Positions 23,975-31,857 of a stretch of 43,450 bases of DNA are shown one piece after another. How positions within the stretch are numbered: the first letter of the stretch is position 1; every line of letters begins with the position of its first letter. Where the stretch lies: NCBI GenBank assembly GCA_964557375.1, contig CAZKZZ010000016.1, forward strand, positions 1 through 43,450, read 5' to 3'. Below the pieces are notes generated by a model, which had not been told where the DNA came from, searched no databases, and saw nothing but the letters and a program-made list of their open reading frames with translations. Both the position numbers and the translations under genes were made by a program. The stretch is from CAZKZZ01 sp964557375. GTDB taxonomy: Bacteria; Spirochaetota; Spirochaetia; SPDA01; CAZJBZ01.

Positions 23975-24457
23975 ATGGAACGTGTAAGCATACTGCAGCA
24001 AAGCTCTGCAGCAGTAACGCCTCCGCCGAAAATCCGCGGGCTTATCGAGATCATTGAAGATATTCGGCATGTCTTTGATAACTATTTTGACAGGACCTGG
24101 TTTGCCGTGCTCATAGATGACCTCCCTATCGACTCGCGGACAATACGAGAAATTCGAAACCTCGTTGCATTGAGGTTTTTCCATATCGGTGACGAACTGA
24201 CAATTAGGGAAGGCATTCGAGAACTCGAAAATTTCATTCTTTGCATTCGCCAGTTTCTTCTTCCGGTAATGCGGGACAAGATGGGCGTCTCGGGGTTCCC
24301 CAACAAAAAAAGTGCTTTAGACGAACATCAGAAAATTTTGAGGAAATTCGTGTTGTACACCTTTCCCCACAACTTGGAAACACTCGCCGAACTGACTGCC
24401 GAATTGAAAGAAGCACTCTACTCCAGTTATCCGGAAATTATCCATCCGGACTCCTAA
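23975..24457 (+). CDS. Protein of unknown function in the regulator operon
   Basis: A 160-residue protein if it starts at ATG 23975; a TTG at 23927 would add 16 residues but is buried in a stem-loop. I do not recognise a family. It is soluble, predicted mainly helical and has a central IDDLPIDSRTIREIRNL segment and a C-terminal helical block (DEHQKILRKFVLYTFPHNLETLAELTAELK). There is no signal peptide or membrane helix and no obvious catalytic motif. It lies between the REC-PAS-PAS gene and a methyltransferase on the same strand, stopping 3 bp before the latter. A signalling partner of the upstream proteins is possible but unproven. Confidence 0.6.
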   Translation: MERVSILQQSSAAVTPPPKIRGLIEIIEDIRHVFDNYFDRTWFAVLIDDLPIDSRTIREIRNLVALRFFHIGDELTIREGIRELENFILCIRQFLLPVMRDKMGVSGFPNKKSALDEHQKILRKFVLYTFPHNLETLAELTAELKEALYSSYPEIIHPDS

Positions 24458-24460
24458 CCG

Positions 24461-25192
24461 ATGAATTTCTATACAAGCATCTCCGATTATTATGACCGAA
24501 TTTTCCCTTACAGCCGAAAACAGCTCGAGTTTATAACGAAACAGCTTTCTCCCCCTCCTCTGGCCCTCCTCGACATCGGATGTGCAACGGGGGAGCTCTC
24601 CCTTGCCCTATCCGAGAAAGGATATTCGGTTACGGGCATAGATTCTGATGCGGAGATGATTTCCGCGGCAAAAAAGAAACTACAGAGGCGGGAAAGTCCA
24701 TCCATAGAGTTTAGGACCATGGATATGGAGGATATTTCAACGAAGTTTGGCGACAATGCTTTCGGCGGGGTAATCTGCTTTGGTAATACGCTGGTCCATG
24801 TAACGGACCCCGCCCGACTGCAGGACCAGATTTCAGCATTCCACAACGTATTAGATAAAGACGGGCTGCTCTTTGTCCAAATTCTCAACTACGATTATAT
24901 CCTCGACAACGATATCGAGCGGTTACCTTTGATTGAAGATGAGCGGATTCGGTTTGAACGGTCCTACCGGAGAGAAAGCGGGGCCGAGATTCTCCATTTC
25001 GATACCGTCCTTTTTGATAAAAAAAGCGGTAAAAAAGTTGTCAATTCTATTCCGCTCTATCCTCTACGCCGGGCAGAACTGCACCGTTACGCGGAAGAGG
25101 CCGGTTTTACTTCTCTTACCTATTTCGGCGGCTTTGATTCATCTCCGCTCGAACCGACTAGTCTTCCTCTCATTCTCACCGCTAAACTATGA
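24461..25192 (+). CDS. Class I SAM-dependent methyltransferase
   Basis: A 243-residue enzyme. SAM-binding motif I is LLDIGCATGELSLAL (about 36-50), the acidic end of strand two is GIDSDAEM, and motif II/III areas are FRTMDMEDIS and GVICFGNTLVHV. The N-terminal NFYTSISDYYDRIFPYSRKQLEFI is typical of small-molecule methyltransferases of the UbiE/YcgJ-like group. The methyl acceptor cannot be told. It starts three bases after the unknown gene and ends four bases before the convergent DUF255 gene. Confidence 0.85.
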   Translation: MNFYTSISDYYDRIFPYSRKQLEFITKQLSPPPLALLDIGCATGELSLALSEKGYSVTGIDSDAEMISAAKKKLQRRESPSIEFRTMDMEDISTKFGDNAFGGVICFGNTLVHVTDPARLQDQISAFHNVLDKDGLLFVQILNYDYILDNDIERLPLIEDERIRFERSYRRESGAEILHFDTVLFDKKSGKKVVNSIPLYPLRRAELHRYAEEAGFTSLTYFGGFDSSPLEPTSLPLILTAKL

Positions 25193-25196
25193 TTTC

Positions 25197-27260
25197 TCAG
25201 GCTAAGAGTTCTTTCAAACTTTCCAGATCCGTAACCGGTCTCTGACAGGCAAAATTCTCGCAGACATACACCGTTGTTTCGTTATTTATCATCTTATAGT
25301 GCGCGAGGTGGGGGACGAGAGAGGCGATGTCCTGCTCCTCGTTCCTACTCTCATGTGGGCTTTTCACCAGTACGATCTTTCCGGGCATGTAAGTGTGGTT
25401 GAGAAAGTCGAGCATCTTCTTCGTCTGTTCGGCTTCCGGCCATCCTACTACAACTACTTCCCGCCGACGGGCTAAGTTCTCCTCTATCGCGGCAAGAAGA
25501 TAGGTGTGCGCGTACGGTACACCTGCTATCTGTTTTGATAAGCTTTTCCCTATCTCTTCTCCGGTCTGTTCAAACTCCTGATTACCGGTTAACCGTCCCA
25601 ACCGGGTAAATAGATCGTACATTACCGAGTTGCCGGAGGGAATGGCCATGTCCAAATGGGGTTTTTCTTTGAGAAAGAGCTCATCATCGGTGCGCTTGGT
25701 CAGATAGAACCCTCCCCGGGATGTGTCCCAGAAGAGCTGTAGTGCTTTCTCGGCGAGAGCTACCGCCCGTTCCAAATAGAACGGAATAAAGGTCGCTTCG
25801 AACAGCCGGAGGCATCCCAACCCCAAAAATGCGTAATCATCCAGTTTTGCCTCTACCATTGCAGCCCCATCTCGATACATGTGTAACAGATTGTCCTCGC
25901 CTTCTACCATATACGAGAAAACGAATCGCGCGGCCTGTTCCGCCCGTTCTCTGAAAATCGAATCACCGAGCAGTCTAAAACCTTGAGCAAAAGCTGCAAT
26001 CATCAATCCGTTCCAATCTGTAAGTATTTTGTCGTCCTTAAACGGAGCAGTACGTGATGACCGCAAACGGTGCAGTTTATTCCGGACTTCCTCCCACCGT
26101 CTCTTTTCCCCGTCCGCGTCGAACAGTTTATGGAGCGCCAAAACATTTATCCCATCCCCTTCAAAACCCGCCTCATGAAAGTTGCCCTCCCGGGAGACGG
26201 TCATGTGGTCGGTCAATACATTCATCTCTTCCGGTCCGAGAGTCTCTTCCAGCTCCTCCCATCTCCATACGTAGTACTTTCCCTCCACACCTTCGCTGTC
26301 CGCGTCTTCGGCGGAATGGAAAGCTCCCTTTTCATCAGTGAGGTTTTCGGCAACGTACGTGAGAATCTCCCGAGCGGTCTGCGCGAAAAGGTCTCTTCCG
26401 GTTGCTTCATACGCTTCGAGATAGGCAATTGCTAAGAGAGCTTGATCGTAGAGCATTTTCTCGAAATGAGGTACCAGCCAGAACCGATCTGTAGAGTACC
26501 GGTGAAATCCAAATCCTACCTGATCATACATTCCGCCCCGCCGCATTTCGGTAAGGGTATGAAGCGCCATATCAAGGCCCTTCTCTTTTCCGGTGCGCTT
26601 CCAGTAGCGAAGCAGAAAAAGGAGATTGTGGGGAGAAGGGAACTTAGGAGATTCATTGAACCCCCCGTGTTTTTCATCATAATTGCTCTTCAAAACATCG
26701 AATGCTTTATCCAAAACATCCTTACCGGGAAACATATCTGAGAAATCTCTTGTCTCATTTGCGATAAGCTGGTTCACAATAGATTCGGCCGACTCATCTA
26801 CTCTTTCTCTTTCGTTGTTCCACACCTGCTGAATTCTGGGAATAAGATTGAGCAGCCCGACCCGCCCGAACTTGTCCTCTTTAGGAATATAGGTAGCGGC
26901 AAAAAACGGTTTTTTTTCGGGAGTCATCACCACGGTCATAGGCCAACCGCCCGCTCCGGTCAGTGCCTGGACAACATCCATATATACACTGTCAATATCG
27001 GGCCGTTCTTCCCGGTCCACTTTAATACACACAAATGTCCGGTTCAGCAGAGAGGCCACTTGTTCATCTTCAAAAGATTCTTTCTCCATTACATGACACC
27101 AGTGACAAGTAGAATAACCGATCGACAGGAATATCGGCTTATCCTCATGCTTTGCCTGCTCAAATGCCGCGTCTCCCCACGGTTTCCAATAAACCGGATT
27201 ATCGGCATGCTGCAGCAGATACGGACTCTTTTCAGATTTAAGATTATTTCCGTTATTCAT
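25197..27260 (-). CDS. Thioredoxin-fold DUF255 protein (YyaL/SPATA20 family)
   Basis: A 687-residue protein with the standard two-part layout. The N-terminal thioredoxin-like domain (about 1-165) has the family opening EKSPYLLQHADNPVYW, the redox-type motif YSTCHWCHVMEKESFED and GGWPMTVVMTPEKKPFFAATYIP. An alpha/alpha-toroid region like N-acylglucosamine epimerase or glycosidase follows, with HFEKMLYDQALL and DDKILTDWNGLMIAA. The family is widespread but its biochemical role is unsettled. The start is fixed by the conserved N-terminus; it has only AT-rich sequence in front and no clear ribosome site. Confidence 0.92.
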   Translation of the reverse strand: MNNGNNLKSEKSPYLLQHADNPVYWKPWGDAAFEQAKHEDKPIFLSIGYSTCHWCHVMEKESFEDEQVASLLNRTFVCIKVDREERPDIDSVYMDVVQALTGAGGWPMTVVMTPEKKPFFAATYIPKEDKFGRVGLLNLIPRIQQVWNNERERVDESAESIVNQLIANETRDFSDMFPGKDVLDKAFDVLKSNYDEKHGGFNESPKFPSPHNLLFLLRYWKRTGKEKGLDMALHTLTEMRRGGMYDQVGFGFHRYSTDRFWLVPHFEKMLYDQALLAIAYLEAYEATGRDLFAQTAREILTYVAENLTDEKGAFHSAEDADSEGVEGKYYVWRWEELEETLGPEEMNVLTDHMTVSREGNFHEAGFEGDGINVLALHKLFDADGEKRRWEEVRNKLHRLRSSRTAPFKDDKILTDWNGLMIAAFAQGFRLLGDSIFRERAEQAARFVFSYMVEGEDNLLHMYRDGAAMVEAKLDDYAFLGLGCLRLFEATFIPFYLERAVALAEKALQLFWDTSRGGFYLTKRTDDELFLKEKPHLDMAIPSGNSVMYDLFTRLGRLTGNQEFEQTGEEIGKSLSKQIAGVPYAHTYLLAAIEENLARRREVVVVGWPEAEQTKKMLDFLNHTYMPGKIVLVKSPHESRNEEQDIASLVPHLAHYKMINNETTVYVCENFACQRPVTDLESLKELLA

Positions 27261-27329
27261 TACTTAAAAAATAATATATATAGAGGAAAAATCAAATAAT
27301 TTAGAACAAAAAAATGTACTAAAACGGTG

Positions 27330-27358
27330 TTGCATGGAATCGGCAATTTCCGCATAAT
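27330..27358 (+). promoter_or_regulatory. Putative promoter before the assembly gap
   Basis: TTGCAT (27330-27335), a 17-bp spacer and CATAAT (27353-27358) point toward the gap and the deacetylase gene. It could drive the deacetylase/cyclase-like operon if the gap is short. Confidence 0.35.
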
Positions 27359-27369
27359 TATATCGTGGG

Positions 27370-27379
27370 NNNNNNNNNN
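27370..27379. other. Assembly gap (ten N)
   Basis: Ten undetermined bases mark a join of unknown true length. Sequence on the right is already inside an open reading frame, so at least the 5' end of the deacetylase gene is missing. Confidence 0.98.
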
Positions 27380-29343
27380 AGCACGAGAGGAACATTCTCT
27401 ATTTTTTTACACGCGAAAAACATAGCCGCTTTAAAACACTCAAAGCCTATACGCGGAGCATTGAAGCCGCACTGCAGCCCCTCGGCCGCACTGCTGAAAC
27501 ATGCATTGCAGCGGAACATGTAGATTTTTCTCCGTTTTTGTCGGCGCTCGATACGGTAATCGAGAAGGCCTCCGGCCCGCATTTGCCCTTCTCTTCTTTC
27601 GGCAACCACCGAACGAGAGAGACAAACCCGATAGAAATCGTTTTACCTGCAGATTTGCGAAACGAGATTTCCTTCCCGCCGCGAATCGTAACGGATGTGG
27701 TGTTCAACAAGCTCTATATTACCCTCCGGGGAGAGGAAGATATTCGGGCTATCGAGAACACGGTCAAGAAGTACGTGCTAGACCGTGTTGATTATGCGGT
27801 GTGGGAGCTTCTCATTGGTGAGACCGCGGCAGAGCTCCTCGAATCAGGAGCCGGTGAACTCCACATTCTAAAGGAGACCCGCCTTTATAAAATGCTGCAG
27901 GCTGCGAGAAAAAAAAGGCTTAAAGGTACCGCCACAACGCTGTTTATAACAAATAAAGTCCTTAAGGCTGTAACAGAGCTTCTTTTAACGCGGGATGAGG
28001 TGCACAAGGGAAGATGGTGTGGAGAGTTCGAAGCACTGGAGTTCTCTCTTTCTCATCAGGTGTTATCACTGCCTCCGGTCGATATATACTCGTGCTATAA
28101 AGAGTTTTTACACAGTGCCGGTAATCTGATTCGGTTATTCGCTTCCGGGTTCGATACTGCCCGCAGGACGGTCATCAGAACGGCATTCAGAACGGCCCGC
28201 TGGGCAGCCCACAGAACGGCCGCCGCTGTAAAAAAAATCAGGCTGAAACTCTCGGGTCTGTTCACCCGCTTTGTACGTACCGTCTTATCGATGTCTGTTT
28301 CGCTTGCAAAGGCGTTGTTACAGTTTTGGACTGTTGTGTCATCCGTTCGATGGAAAGCAGCATTCCAGCTGGTGATCATCCCGATTCTTCTCCTAGTAAT
28401 CGTCGGAGAGACATCCCCGGTATTTTATCCTGATGAGGACGAAACTGAAATCCGACCCTCCATATCGTTGGATGCCACGGCCGAGCTCGAGAGGGTGATC
28501 ACGCAGCCCCTGGTTACTCCGGAGAGTCAGGAAATTTCACTCGAAAACGGTCTGAAATTATTAACTTCCTATCGGGGACGAAACAGCTCGATCGAGGGGA
28601 TGGGTATCTACTATTTCGAAGACAAGAATATAAACTTCAGCAATCGGATACACCTGACGTTTGATGACGGACCGAACCTTACGATCCTCGATAAAGAGAG
28701 GGAGATAACCGTAACGGACAGAATACTGGATATTCTCAAACAGTTGCATATAAAAGCAACATTTTTTATAAATGGAAATAACCTGGTGGATGAAAACGGC
28801 CGTCCTCTGCCGCCTGCCCGGCAAGTAGTGGACCGGATGATTAGTGAAGGCCATATTATTGCCAACCATTCATTCAGTCACCATAATCTATCAGCAGGTG
28901 ACTATAACGACGGGAAAAATGATATAAAAGAGATAAAAGAGGAAATAACGCGCACCCAGACAGCGTTGGATGCACTTCTCGGGTATCATTATCCGATGCG
29001 CTATTTTCGTCCGCCCTATGCAGAGGCAGGCCGTAATGAAAAAGTAGATCAGGCAGTTCGAGAGCTGAGAATGGAGATGATAATTTTTCAAATAGACAGT
29101 TTCGACTATCGCTTACAGAGTGATAAAAGCTATGATGAACCGACCATTCTCAATAAAATGGAGGAGGCGATAGAAGACTCGACAGGTGGAGTAGTTCTTC
29201 TTCATGACAGAGAAAAAACGGCGGAATTGCTGCCCGACATACTCCGCGCCTGCAGTACAACGGCAAATGAAGCCGGTGTTTTCACACAATCCACCCTCTA
29301 TGAACTGCTGAGAATAAAATACGGACTTCTGAAGGATTTTTGA
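27380..29343 (+). CDS. Membrane-anchored polysaccharide deacetylase (NodB domain), 5' end lost in the gap
   Basis: The frame is open from the gap (first full codon 27382) for 653 codons to TGA 29341-29343; the true start lies in or beyond the gap. A TTG at 27538 is in frame but lies inside coding-like sequence. The first ~300 visible residues are an unrecognised, mostly helical region with an Arg/Thr/Ala-rich stretch (RTAFRTARWAAHRTAA). One transmembrane helix (AFQLVIIPILLLVIVG) and an acidic segment follow. The last ~240 residues are a carbohydrate esterase 4 domain: TFDDGPN, HSFSHHN (metal His), RPPYAEAG and a final LLHDRE. It would remove acetyl groups from a surface or cell-wall glycan outside the membrane. 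Its stop shares one base with the next gene's ATG. Confidence 0.85.
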
Positions 29344-30269
29344 TGCGTATTGCCAACAGCCTGTTAAACCAATGCGCAAAAGCGCTGGCCGAGTCCATGG
29401 ATACTCACACCATGTGTATGATCGCAAAAAAGCTCGCCCCCGATTATGATATATACGAGAGGACCGGTTATCCGACGAGTATTGCCATTCCGAACCTCGA
29501 AGTTGCAAACCAGATCGTAAACGATGCGGCAGTCTCCGGACTATTTCCCAATCTGGTTAGTTATCTCATCGAAATTCAGGAAAGCGGCCATATGGGGAGG
29601 AAATATCCAATATCCTATCTGAACAACATTATCCGCGGCGTGTATGAACTGGGATTTGTATACGACAAAGAGAATGAGATGTTTGTCGAGAACTCACGGT
29701 ACCGACAGACCAGGAATTGGGGAGCACTTCAGAAGGGGCATGAATACACAATAGCATTTCTTCGCGTTGATATTGCAGGCAATACCTCTCTGGTCCGGCA
29801 GCATTCCACCGAGGAAGTCGAGAAAGCGTACGATGATTTGCGTGCCATCGTCTTGAACTCCACATTGAAGAGAAACGGCAGAATGTGGTCCTGGGAAGGA
29901 GACGGGGGTTTGGCAGCATTTTTCTTTTCCAACAGGCATCTGCTGGCGACCTTGGCAGCAATGGAGATAATTCATTCCATCTTTTTGTACAACTGCATTG
30001 ACAACAAACTGAAGACCCCGCTAACAGTCCGGATTGCAGTTCACTCCGGTTCTTTTGAATACACGGAAAAAGAAGAAGAATTGACGAAAAGTGATACAAT
30101 CAAGCGGATACTGGAAATTGAATCTACCCATACAAAACCGAATGCGATTACCATAAGTCCGGTAATAAAAGTCATGCTCGATGAAATCGTATCGAACAAG
30201 TTTTTACCGATTACCAGTAGAGGGGACAGAAAACTGTACGCGTATGAATTGGAATGGGAGCCGGTATGA
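29343..30269 (+). CDS. Class III nucleotide cyclase-like protein A (keeps metal aspartates)
   Basis: A 308-residue soluble protein from ATG 29343, overlapping the deacetylase stop (TGATG). The N-terminal ~110 residues are a helical domain I cannot name; it loosely recalls small effector-associated domains. Residues 134-308 follow the class III cyclase pattern: FLRVDIAGNTSL with metal-type Asp143, WSWEGDGGLAAFF with Asp187, and VRIAVHSG. At the Asn/Arg transition-state positions it has Lys254 and Glu258 (DTIKRILEIE), and the substrate Lys before GDG is Ser. Alone it is unlikely to be a normal cyclase. The next gene is a full-length paralogue over this domain. Function is inferred. Confidence 0.72.
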   Translation: MRIANSLLNQCAKALAESMDTHTMCMIAKKLAPDYDIYERTGYPTSIAIPNLEVANQIVNDAAVSGLFPNLVSYLIEIQESGHMGRKYPISYLNNIIRGVYELGFVYDKENEMFVENSRYRQTRNWGALQKGHEYTIAFLRVDIAGNTSLVRQHSTEEVEKAYDDLRAIVLNSTLKRNGRMWSWEGDGGLAAFFFSNRHLLATLAAMEIIHSIFLYNCIDNKLKTPLTVRIAVHSGSFEYTEKEEELTKSDTIKRILEIESTHTKPNAITISPVIKVMLDEIVSNKFLPITSRGDRKLYAYELEWEPV

Positions 30270-31243
30270 TTGTTATTCTACATTCCGATAACAATACGAC
30301 CATAAAGAAATTCGATTCGCTCTGTAGGGCCCGCAGTGTTGATTTTTCCGTAAAACCGGTTACCGAACTCAAAGACACCTTAAAAAACCGGAATAACAAC
30401 ACCATTTTATATCTCGATATCTCGGACCCCGGGTGGCGCGACCCGGCTAAGCTGGCCCGTTTTCTATCCAGACAAGACGAAGCTCATATTGGGATTATTG
30501 ATAAGAACGGGACTATCACCGACCCCGCGGCGCTCTTCCATGCAGGTGCAATAGATTATATTGGCCAAACGATCCTGAAAAAGGGTGTATCATCCAAACG
30601 AATAAAACAGATTCTCAAATATGTGGAACTATATAAAGATGAACCTGCTGAGATAACGAAAAAGGAGACTTCCACTCTCTATTCAGGAAAAGATTGGAAA
30701 AACATAAAACCGGGCAAAGAATACACTTTTTGTTTTATGTTTACCGAACTGGACCTGCACTCTGACTGGGAAAAAAAATCAGGAAAATATCATCTCGACA
30801 AGGTCGGCTCGGATTTTCACAACTTCATCGAACGGCGGGTCTCTCCGATGAACGGAAACATCTGGATATGGGACCAATTCGGCGGACTGGTATTGTTCCC
30901 ATTTGACGGTGAGGTGTGCGATCCGATTCTAGAATGTTTTAAAATAATCCTTAACAGGACCATTATAAGCACGGAGGAGTTTTCCTACGATATCCTGCTT
31001 TCTTACCGTATTGTTCTCGATATCGGTAATACGGTCTACAGAAAGCGGGGTGATACGGGAACAGTAATTTCGGACACTGTAAACTCTCTCTATCATCTGG
31101 GAAAACGGTTTGCCAAACCGAGTAACTTTTACCTGACAGAAGCTGTCATTCCCTATGTACCTCCGGGAATAAAAGACTATTTTCTCTACGCGGGCGAGTT
31201 CGAGGGGAAAAAGCTCTACAGAATGCGTCTGCCGAAATCGTAA
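30266..31243 (+). CDS. Cyclase-like protein B with an N-terminal pseudo-receiver domain
   Basis: A 325-residue protein from ATG 30266, which overlaps the previous stop as ATGA and has GGGAG in front. Residues 1-122 have a receiver-like pattern (MIVILHSDNN, TILYLDISDP, DYIGQTI) but lack a clear acidic pocket. Residues 150-325 align throughout with protein A: KPGKEYTF with QKGHEYTI, and NIWIWDQFGGLVLF with RMWSWEGDGGLAAF. The metal positions are changed (Glu161 for Asp143, Phe205 for Asp187), while the Asn position is kept (Asn273 in DTVNSLYHLGK), with His277 at the Arg position. This is complementary to protein A, as in heterodimeric cyclases. No family name can be given with certainty. Confidence 0.68.
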   Translation: MIVILHSDNNTTIKKFDSLCRARSVDFSVKPVTELKDTLKNRNNNTILYLDISDPGWRDPAKLARFLSRQDEAHIGIIDKNGTITDPAALFHAGAIDYIGQTILKKGVSSKRIKQILKYVELYKDEPAEITKKETSTLYSGKDWKNIKPGKEYTFCFMFTELDLHSDWEKKSGKYHLDKVGSDFHNFIERRVSPMNGNIWIWDQFGGLVLFPFDGEVCDPILECFKIILNRTIISTEEFSYDILLSYRIVLDIGNTVYRKRGDTGTVISDTVNSLYHLGKRFAKPSNFYLTEAVIPYVPPGIKDYFLYAGEFEGKKLYRMRLPKS

Positions 31244-31252
31244 CGGTTTTTG

Positions 31253-31282
31253 ATTATAGCACTATACATTATAGCACTATAC
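31253..31282. repeat. Two perfect tandem 15-bp repeats in a leader
   Basis: ATTATAGCACTATAC occurs twice without a gap (31253-31267, 31268-31282), ending 3 bp before the ribosome site of the DOMON gene. It may be a slippage product or a duplicated binding site. Confidence 0.75.
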
Positions 31283-31298
31283 AATGAGGAGTAATGTC

Positions 31299-31841
31299 AT
31301 GAAAAAAATTTTGTTTGTTCTTGTTTTGGCCGCGGGAGTGGGCGGCCTCGGCTTTGCCGGGGGGTCCGTTGAAGTAGAACCCGTAGTTGACAGCGAAGGG
31401 TACACAACCGTTGAAACTGAGGATGTTATGCTCAAATGGAAGATATCGGAAGAGAATGCCGAGTTTATTGTACGCGCACCGACACAAGGATGGATCGGGG
31501 TTGGATTCGACCCGTCTAATGCAATGAAAGACGCCAATTTTATTATCGGTTACGTACAGAATGGTGAGCTTGTTATCGAAGATCATTTCGGTGAAGGCCC
31601 TTTCGCGCACAAACCCGATAGGGAGTTGGGCGGAACGAACGATATTATCGAATATACCGGAAGTGAAACCGAAACCGGTACGGAGATGCAATTTACGATT
31701 CCTCTCGATTCGGGGGACTCTTACGATACTCTCATCGAGAAAGGGGGCGAACACGTTATTCTTATCGCCTATGGACCGGACCGTAGTGATAATTTCGAAA
31801 CAAAACACGCGAAACGAATACGTTTTTCCGTAACCATGTAG
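31299..31841 (+). CDS. Secreted DOMON-domain protein
   Basis: A 180-residue protein from ATG 31299 with GAGGAG seven bases upstream; an in-frame ATG at 31284 overlaps that site and is unlikely. A signal peptide (MKKILFVLVLAAGVGG, probable cut after GLGFA) is followed by a single DOMON domain, visible as VMLKWKISEENAEFIVRAPTQGWIGVGF and DANFIIGYV. DOMON domains are beta-sandwiches that bind haem or sugars; a haem-ligand Met is possible in SNAMKDANF. It would act in the periplasm or on the surface. It lies 55 bp after cyclase-like protein B and 16 bp before crtE. Confidence 0.83.
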   Translation: MKKILFVLVLAAGVGGLGFAGGSVEVEPVVDSEGYTTVETEDVMLKWKISEENAEFIVRAPTQGWIGVGFDPSNAMKDANFIIGYVQNGELVIEDHFGEGPFAHKPDRELGGTNDIIEYTGSETETGTEMQFTIPLDSGDSYDTLIEKGGEHVILIAYGPDRSDNFETKHAKRIRFSVTM

Positions 31842-31857
31842 CGGGACTCATCACTGT

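Noticed and set aside
27334..27357. Tiny ATG frame before the gap (eight codons)
   Set aside because: It ends in TAA within the putative promoter and has no ribosome site.
28130..28225. Arg/Thr/Ala-coding repetitive stretch as a DNA tandem repeat
   Set aside because: The copies are too diverged at DNA level; it is a low-complexity protein segment in front of the membrane helix.
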